Below, piece after piece: positions 19,232 through 22,990 of a DNA stretch of 22,990 nt (positions within the stretch are counted from its first letter, which is position 1; each line of letters begins with the position of its first letter). The notes below the pieces were generated by a model, which was not told the origin of the DNA, made no database searches, and saw only the letters and a program-made list of their open reading frames with translations. This DNA is from a virus. Position numbers and translations under genes: made by a program. Location of the stretch: IMG/VR virus record IMGVR_UViG_3300001256_000123, positions 1 to 22,990 of that record; one strand, given 5' to 3'.

Positions 19232-20346
19232 CAACCCTCACTGAGTCCAGCGACGCTCAAGGCACTAACCGAGACATCGGCCCATTGACTAGGGGCAACC
19301 GTGATGTCAGTAGGTGGGCTGAAGATTTCAGTAGAGTAGACGCCTTCTATCGTCACCGCTGCCATAATCTGCGAACGAACAATATCAGCCCCCAGTCGCG
19401 ATCGCCTATCTGCAACATAAACAGCCAGCGCTTCTGTGACGCGGGCCTCGACCTCGGCAGCTCCGTAGCCATCTAGCACCACAACAACCAAATTCAGGAC
19501 CACGGAAATAGCGACAGGCTTTCTCACCGTGGGCATATCGCAGATAGGCAGCAGATCGTCACGGTCAAAAGTAGACTGTACTAGTGCAGCTAGTTCATCA
19601 CTTGGGGCACCCTCAGCAGTGAGAATATAGATGTCGAGGTACAGCCGCATCAGACCGCCCTGCGCGTTGTAGGGCTGCACAATAGCTATGTCAATGATGG
19701 CCTGAGAGGCGCTTCTGACCAAGGCTTGATATTGCCCTCTAGTGCCAGCCGTCGTGAAGGTATGAGGCGCTTCTTTGGTGCGAATCCTCAGCCGTTCGTC
19801 CAGCTCAATGTCAACGCCACCAGAGCTGATAGTTAGGTTAGTTACCGTCACCCCGGCGATCGCTGGGGATAGGGTTGTGACAGCTCCTATCTCCACTCCA
19901 TTGGTAGCCAGCCCAGATGTGGTGCAGGTGGCTGTGGTTATGCCAAAGGTGTCACCCGCAGAGATGATTAACTCTGCGTCAGTGGCAAACTCCAATGTGC
20001 CAGCGATCGCCAGTGTTCCAGCAGGCATAACTAGAGCTGTGGGCTTAGGCGGGTCCAAAGTTACAAGGAGCGTCACGACGGACGGTTGAGCCGGTAGGCG
20101 CTCTACACCAACAAGCACGGCCAGCTCATCAAGGCGATCGCTCTGGGCATAATTCACCAGGCACTGCTCAAATCCCCACTGTCGGCCTATGCGCTGGATA
20201 GCTTCCCGGTAGGTGATCAGGTTCAACATCAGGCGCTCAGCAGCACCGGGAGGCAGCGACTTACCTGTGAGGTCTGCCCATAGCGCCATCACCTCAGCTT
20301 CAACAGCAGCAGGGGCCGTCTCTGTAAATATCGGTCTATCGCTCAT
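19231..20346 (-). CDS. Baseplate assembly protein J (gpJ-like)
   Basis: 371 aa. Family landmarks are NLITYREAIQRIGRQWGFEQ and CLVNYAQSDRLDELAVLVGV (the LDxLAxxxGV signature), RLPAQPSVVTLLVTLD, an Ala/Gly/Thr-rich strand region (FATDAELIISAGDTF), RLRIRTKEAPHTFTTAGTRG with QYQALVRSA, and YLDIYILTAEGAPSDEL. Contractile-tail phages use gpJ in the wedge of the baseplate. The length fits larger Mu/P2-type members (300-380). ATG at 20346 is preferred because it overlaps the gpW stop by 11 nt, whereas an upstream ATG would overlap far more. It is followed by gpI in the order typical of P2-like baseplates. Confidence 0.92.
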   Translation of the reverse strand: MSDRPIFTETAPAAVEAEVMALWADLTGKSLPPGAAERLMLNLITYREAIQRIGRQWGFEQCLVNYAQSDRLDELAVLVGVERLPAQPSVVTLLVTLDPPKPTALVMPAGTLAIAGTLEFATDAELIISAGDTFGITTATCTTSGLATNGVEIGAVTTLSPAIAGVTVTNLTISSGGVDIELDERLRIRTKEAPHTFTTAGTRGQYQALVRSASQAIIDIAIVQPYNAQGGLMRLYLDIYILTAEGAPSDELAALVQSTFDRDDLLPICDMPTVRKPVAISVVLNLVVVVLDGYGAAEVEARVTEALAVYVADRRSRLGADIVRSQIMAAVTIEGVYSTEIFSPPTDITVAPSQWADVSVSALSVAGLSEG

Positions 20347-20764
20347 AGACAACTTGCGCCCCTCCATCGATGTCGGGATTCTGGAGCAATGTCCAGTTAA
20401 CCTCCAATGCTACTTGGCCCAACACGCTATTCACACCCAGAGCTAGTGTATCTAGGTCTACCCGTGGTTCCCAACGCTCAACAGCATCTAGGGATTCGCG
20501 TATCAAAAAGTGATTGATTCGGTTCGTAGGCCGATCAAGATGGTCCCAGATGTCAGATGCAAACGTAGGCCGGTGGATGTCTTCACCTGGTCTGGTCATC
20601 AGAATCACAGAACCAATGGTCTGGCTAATTTCATCAGCATCAACCACGATGCCGTCACCCCCAATGAGGTAAGACCAAGCCAGCTCATTGGGGCGATCGC
20701 CAAAGCTGCTACGCCAATTTGAAAGAGCCACATATTCAGGCGTATCCACAAAAGGGTCAGGCAT
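20336..20764 (-). CDS. Baseplate protein W / gp25-like
   Basis: 142 aa. The core ISQTIGSVILMTRPGEDIHR then PTFASDIWDHLDRPTN matches the gp25/gpW pattern (IxxIlxTrpGeR-x-RPxFG). LIRESLDAVERWEPRVDL, the next conserved helix, follows, and then VEVNW-type strands. In this protein the usual RPxFGCGL is RPTFASDI. gp25-like proteins are structural wedge components that link sheath and baseplate. It lies directly before gpJ, as in P2 and Mu, and overlaps it by 11 nt. A 38-nt gap precedes it. Confidence 0.88.
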   Translation of the reverse strand: MPDPFVDTPEYVALSNWRSSFGDRPNELAWSYLIGGDGIVVDADEISQTIGSVILMTRPGEDIHRPTFASDIWDHLDRPTNRINHFLIRESLDAVERWEPRVDLDTLALGVNSVLGQVALEVNWTLLQNPDIDGGAQVVYER

Positions 20765-20802
20765 TCTGTAAGCCTATTCAATGCCCATAGAATACCCATG
20801 AG

Positions 20803-21054
20803 TCAGCGTTTTTTGGGCCTTGGCCCATAACCCCGACCTTTACGTCGGTGACCTGGGGGGAGAGAGGTTATCCAGCGGCCTGCCCTGATTGCACGTCTCT
20901 CAGCAGACGTTGGACGCCGAGACCGATAGACAACTGGGTTCTTAGGTCTTTTAGCCTCACGCTTGGCTTGTGCAGCACTCTCGGCCACACGCGGGGTGTT
21001 CCTAATCTTGCCAGCCTTAGATCGTAGCCAGTAGAGACGAGTTGATTTATTCAT
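20803..21054 (-). CDS. Very basic 83-aa protein in the tail module
   Basis: Start taken at ATG 21054, which overlaps the stop of the RHH gene by 8 nt; a longer frame upstream would overlap it far more. The product is rich in Arg, Lys, Pro and Gly (KAGKIRNTPRVAESAAQAKR, ERRAIRAGRWITSLPPGHRR) and ends GYGPRPKKR, with a predicted net charge far above neutral. It has no membrane or zinc motif. Such proteins often bind nucleic acid or are packaged internally. It is not a recognised baseplate component, and its place between a DNA-binding-like protein and gpW is unusual. Function unknown. Confidence 0.6.
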   Translation of the reverse strand: MNKSTRLYWLRSKAGKIRNTPRVAESAAQAKREAKRPKNPVVYRSRRPTSAERRAIRAGRWITSLPPGHRRKGRGYGPRPKKR

Positions 21055-21523
21055 CAGGAGGTAGCGGATACCAGTATCTACCTCTACGGTTCCACCGCTG
21101 ACCGTATAACCAATCATCAGGATGTATTCCCATAGTCTGCCGGAAGTGTCGGGGTGACATCTGATAACCTGCCATTTTCAAGGCATCGTCACGGGTGTAG
21201 TACTTTTCTGGTCCATCAGGCTGAGGTGCTGGTATAGCACTTTTTACAGCACCTTTAGGCCCATCCCCGCCAGGAAAGTAGAGCACTCTATCTGTGCCAG
21301 TACTGTACTGACGGCGCTCTTCTAATGCCGACACACGACCCTCTAGATCTTTAAGCTGTTGCTGCACTGACACCGACGATTGCCCACCCTCAAAAAACTC
21401 TTGAAGAGCCTTGCTGACTGCTTCAGAGAGCGATCGCGCCCCAGTACTAGCCTTGTACTTATCCAGGTGCGCCTTGAGGCTGTCTTCGAGATATGTGGTC
21501 ACAGATGGCTTCTTGCTCGGCAT
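21047..21523 (-). CDS. RHH-type regulator with coiled coil and C-terminal domain, inside the tail module
   Basis: 158 aa. Residues 1-45 (KPSVTTYLEDSLKAHLDKYK, then ARSLSEAVSKALQEFF) have the CopG/RHH layout of strand, helix and helix. About 53-72 (SVQQQLKDLEGRVSALEERR) is a coiled coil. The C-terminal ~50 residues (YYTRDDALKMAGYQMSPRHF, QTMGIHPDDWLYG, then WYPLP) look like a small helical DNA-binding domain. A long near-perfect inverted repeat lies right upstream of its start, a probable autoregulatory operator. It may control the later tail genes from within the module. Confidence 0.7.
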   Translation of the reverse strand: MPSKKPSVTTYLEDSLKAHLDKYKASTGARSLSEAVSKALQEFFEGGQSSVSVQQQLKDLEGRVSALEERRQYSTGTDRVLYFPGGDGPKGAVKSAIPAPQPDGPEKYYTRDDALKMAGYQMSPRHFRQTMGIHPDDWLYGQRWNRRGRYWYPLPPDE

Positions 21524-21526
21524 GAC

Positions 21527-21570
21527 AGTATGGCACTTCTACAGCACCAGTAAAGCACAAGTGGCATACT
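21527..21570. promoter_or_regulatory. Operator-like inverted repeat before the RHH gene
   Basis: AGTATGGCACTT (21527-21538) and AAGTGGCATACT (21559-21570) are inverted copies with one mismatch, 20 nt apart, and end 4 nt before the start codon. Between them lie further AGCAC units (AGCACCAG, AGCACAAG), which suits cooperative RHH dimers. Confidence 0.6.
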
Positions 21571-21572
21571 TT

Positions 21573-21586
21573 ATGTAAAAAAGGAC
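21573..21586 (-). promoter_or_regulatory. GTCCTTTTTTACAT (site 6, one mismatch)
   Basis: On the minus strand, upstream of the RHH gene and beside its operator-like repeat, in the same orientation relative to transcription as sites 1 to 4. Confidence 0.65.
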
Positions 21587-21600
21587 ATTGCTAAAGTAGG

Positions 21601-21999
21601 CTACTTTTTACGACGGGCAGCGCGGCCTCGGCTCTTAGCTTTTTTGGTATTGGAGACGTACTGCTTACCCTTGCGAGAGGCGGTGCGTTTTTTTTGATCA
21701 GTCGCCTTAGCTTGGGCAGACGTGAGTTTTTTCCAGGCTTTATCTGGCAAGTATCGTGACGTGGCCCCAGCAGCACGGGCTTTTTTCCCAGTACGGGTGC
21801 GCCACTTCTCACTAGTCCATTTCGTCAGCGATCGCTGGGCTTTACTCTTGCCCCCCCGATATCGGCCCCCACGCTTGCGGTAGAGCTGCCCAGCCAGTTG
21901 AGCTTTACGGGCTGACCATTCCCCAGGTTTGCCGCCCTTAGAGCTGCGCTTAATCTCCGCCTTAACTCGACTCCACAATGCGGGATTGGTTCTAGCCAT
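21601..21999 (-). CDS. DUF5872-like basic protein
   Basis: 132 aa, strongly basic. It matches the pattern of DUF5872 proteins: NPALWSRVKAEIKRSSKGGK with PGEWSARKAQLAG, then LTKWTSEKWRTRTGKKARAA with GATSRYLPDKAWKKLTSAQA, and KGKQYVSNTKKAKSR near the end. The family occurs in phages and large DNA viruses and has no established function; high Lys/Arg content suggests contact with nucleic acid. Its position between gpV and the RHH gene is not part of the classic P2 order, so it is an insertion in the baseplate module. It overlaps gpV by 8 nt. Confidence 0.8.
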   Translation of the reverse strand: MARTNPALWSRVKAEIKRSSKGGKPGEWSARKAQLAGQLYRKRGGRYRGGKSKAQRSLTKWTSEKWRTRTGKKARAAGATSRYLPDKAWKKLTSAQAKATDQKKRTASRKGKQYVSNTKKAKSRGRAARRKK

Positions 22000-22498
22000 C
22001 TTGCCCCGATGTCACCATGGTGTCCGGCCCATTGCTCTCTGTATCGTCGTCGCGGCCACCGATGACTACGATCGCTTTACCATTGATGGTACTTTCAGCC
22101 TCGTTGGTGATATGCAGGCCCCCAGTGACTGTGATTTCTATCCGGCTACGGATGTCTAGTTTTAGCACCCCAGCAGCACGGTCAAATTCAATCACAGAAC
22201 CATCTTCAAATTCACGGTAAACCCGGTCTACCGTATCGATAGGCGGCATGTTTGACTCATCATAGTGGGCACACAGGATAGAACCCGTTCGCAGCCGCTC
22301 ATCCGCCATCAAGAACACGAAAGTACCCACATCCATCCAATCCACCGAGCGATCGCCTTTAGATCGCTGTACCGGCAGCTTGAGCCAGTAGGTTTCTAGT
22401 TCAAGGTCGGGAATCTTCACCCTGGCCAGCCCTCGCAACGCATCAACTTTCGTGATGTGACCATAGTGGCCAGACCAGGCACCCGCACTACTCAGCAT
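21992..22498 (-). CDS. Baseplate assembly protein V (gpV-like spike)
   Basis: 168 aa from ATG at 22498, which has GGAGG 9 nt before it and overlaps gpD by 11 nt. Residues ~10-100 form the OB-fold region: YGHITKVDALRGLARVKIPD, the conserved TYWLKLPVQRS, FVFLMADERLRTGSILCAHY. The tail is a beta-helix-like stretch (SVIEFDRAAGVLKLDIRSRI, EITVTGGLHITN, INGKAIVVIGG) that forms the membrane-piercing needle in relatives. The order gpD-gpV-(insertions)-gpW-gpJ-gpI is close to P2-like phages. Confidence 0.85.
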   Translation of the reverse strand: MLSSAGAWSGHYGHITKVDALRGLARVKIPDLELETYWLKLPVQRSKGDRSVDWMDVGTFVFLMADERLRTGSILCAHYDESNMPPIDTVDRVYREFEDGSVIEFDRAAGVLKLDIRSRIEITVTGGLHITNEAESTINGKAIVVIGGRDDDTESNGPDTMVTSGQDG

Positions 22499-22990
22499 CG
22501 TAGTTAACCTCCAAACCAACCAGCTCCAGAGACGACCTATAGCCACTACGCTTATCTAGGCTATGGGTCACACTCTCTATCTGATATTTCCCCGAATACA
22601 GCAGGAAGCCCGTCAGGGTCAGGTTGCTACCGGCTGACAGATGAGGCAACCCACAGCATTGCAGAGATAGCTTGATTTCCCCACGGTTCGCCCGGTGTAG
22701 TCGGGATATGGCGATCGCCCTGGCCTGCTCAAGGTTGTCGAAGGGTTCGCGAATGACCAGCTGCGCGGTTGTAGCAGGTCGCGACTCACCAGCTACCGGC
22801 GTAGCAACTTCCTGGCCCTCTGCGTCTAAGGATGGAGATATCAGCTTGCCGGTGATGGGGTCTATATAAGATACCTTGGCGCTTTTATAGGTGCCTACGG
22901 AGCTGCGGCGTAGGCGATAGCTTGAAATGATTGATTGCTTACGGTCTATGGTCTCTACAGGTTCAGCAGCTTCTAGTGCCGATACTAGAT
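22488..22990 (-). CDS. Late control protein D (gpD-like), 5' end outside window
   Basis: The open frame runs from the right edge to TAG at 22490-22488 (166 visible residues, N-terminus missing). Visible parts include YRLRRSSVGTYKSAKVSYID, PITGKLISPS, TTAQLVIREPFDNLEQARAI (the F-x-N-x-x-Q/E-A-x-x-x-A helix), GEIKLSLQCCGLPHLSAGSN (the typical G-x-P-x-L-x-x-G turn), then FLLYSGKYQIESVTHSLDKR and the last strand LELVGLEVNY. gpD caps the tail tube and connects it to the spike. It overlaps gpV by 11 nt, the usual partner. Confidence 0.78.
   Translation of the reverse strand, partial: LVSALEAAEPVETIDRKQSIISSYRLRRSSVGTYKSAKVSYIDPITGKLISPSLDAEGQEVATPVAGESRPATTAQLVIREPFDNLEQARAIAISRLHRANRGEIKLSLQCCGLPHLSAGSNLTLTGFLLYSGKYQIESVTHSLDKRSGYRSSLELVGLEVNYDAE

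Overview
The window looks like part of a temperate, contractile-tailed (P2/Mu-like) prophage or phage-plasmid living in a cyanobacterium. The cyanobacterial assignment rests on the octamer GCGATCGC (HIP1): I count about fifty copies by eye, against less than one expected by chance in 23 kb. The phage assignment rests on a run of baseplate and tail genes (gpD, gpV, gpW/gp25, gpJ, gpI, fibre-like proteins), an M15 peptidase lysin, a tyrosine recombinase, an ASCH protein, a DUF5131 (Gp37/Gp68) protein and a Rad52-like annealing protein. No rRNA, tRNA or CRISPR array was seen.

Layout. (1) 1-2978, minus strand: a tightly overlapping operon of unrecognised, mostly proline-rich proteins, several with membrane segments; its last gene runs off the left edge. 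(2) 2979-5594, plus strand: after a control region with an 11-bp-phased repeat array come two coupled genes of unknown function, a TnpB-type insertion element on the minus strand, and a small gene. (3) 5661-8985, minus strand: a lysin, a second 11-bp-phased array, then DUF5131, a short integrase, a coiled-coil protein, an ASCH protein and a 52-aa protein. (4) 9202-14474, plus strand: early or DNA-metabolism genes. These are a ribbon-helix-helix (RHH) protein, a zinc-ribbon protein, a Cas1 homologue lacking all catalytic residues, a Rad52-like annealing protein, a second RHH protein and a winged-helix replication-like protein. The block ends at a strong terminator, followed by a monocistronic gene at 14667. 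(5) 15005-22990, minus strand: the tail/baseplate module, transcribed right to left.

How the parts fit. Most neighbouring genes overlap by 1-20 nt (ATGA or TGATG seams), so each block is probably one translationally coupled operon. A 14-bp sequence, GTCCTTTTTTACAC, recurs with few changes at six gap positions next to otherwise unrelated operons and may define a phage-wide regulatory or processing signal.

The most unusual contents are: a solo, N-terminally shortened Cas1 homologue with Glu, His and both acidic active-site positions replaced; a perfect -1 frameshift heptamer (CCCAAAC) at the end of a tail-fibre-like gene that would add a coding-like 26-residue tail; the six-copy 14-mer; and the two related 11-bp-phased arrays. 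Functional names come from motif recognition by eye; no database search was run.
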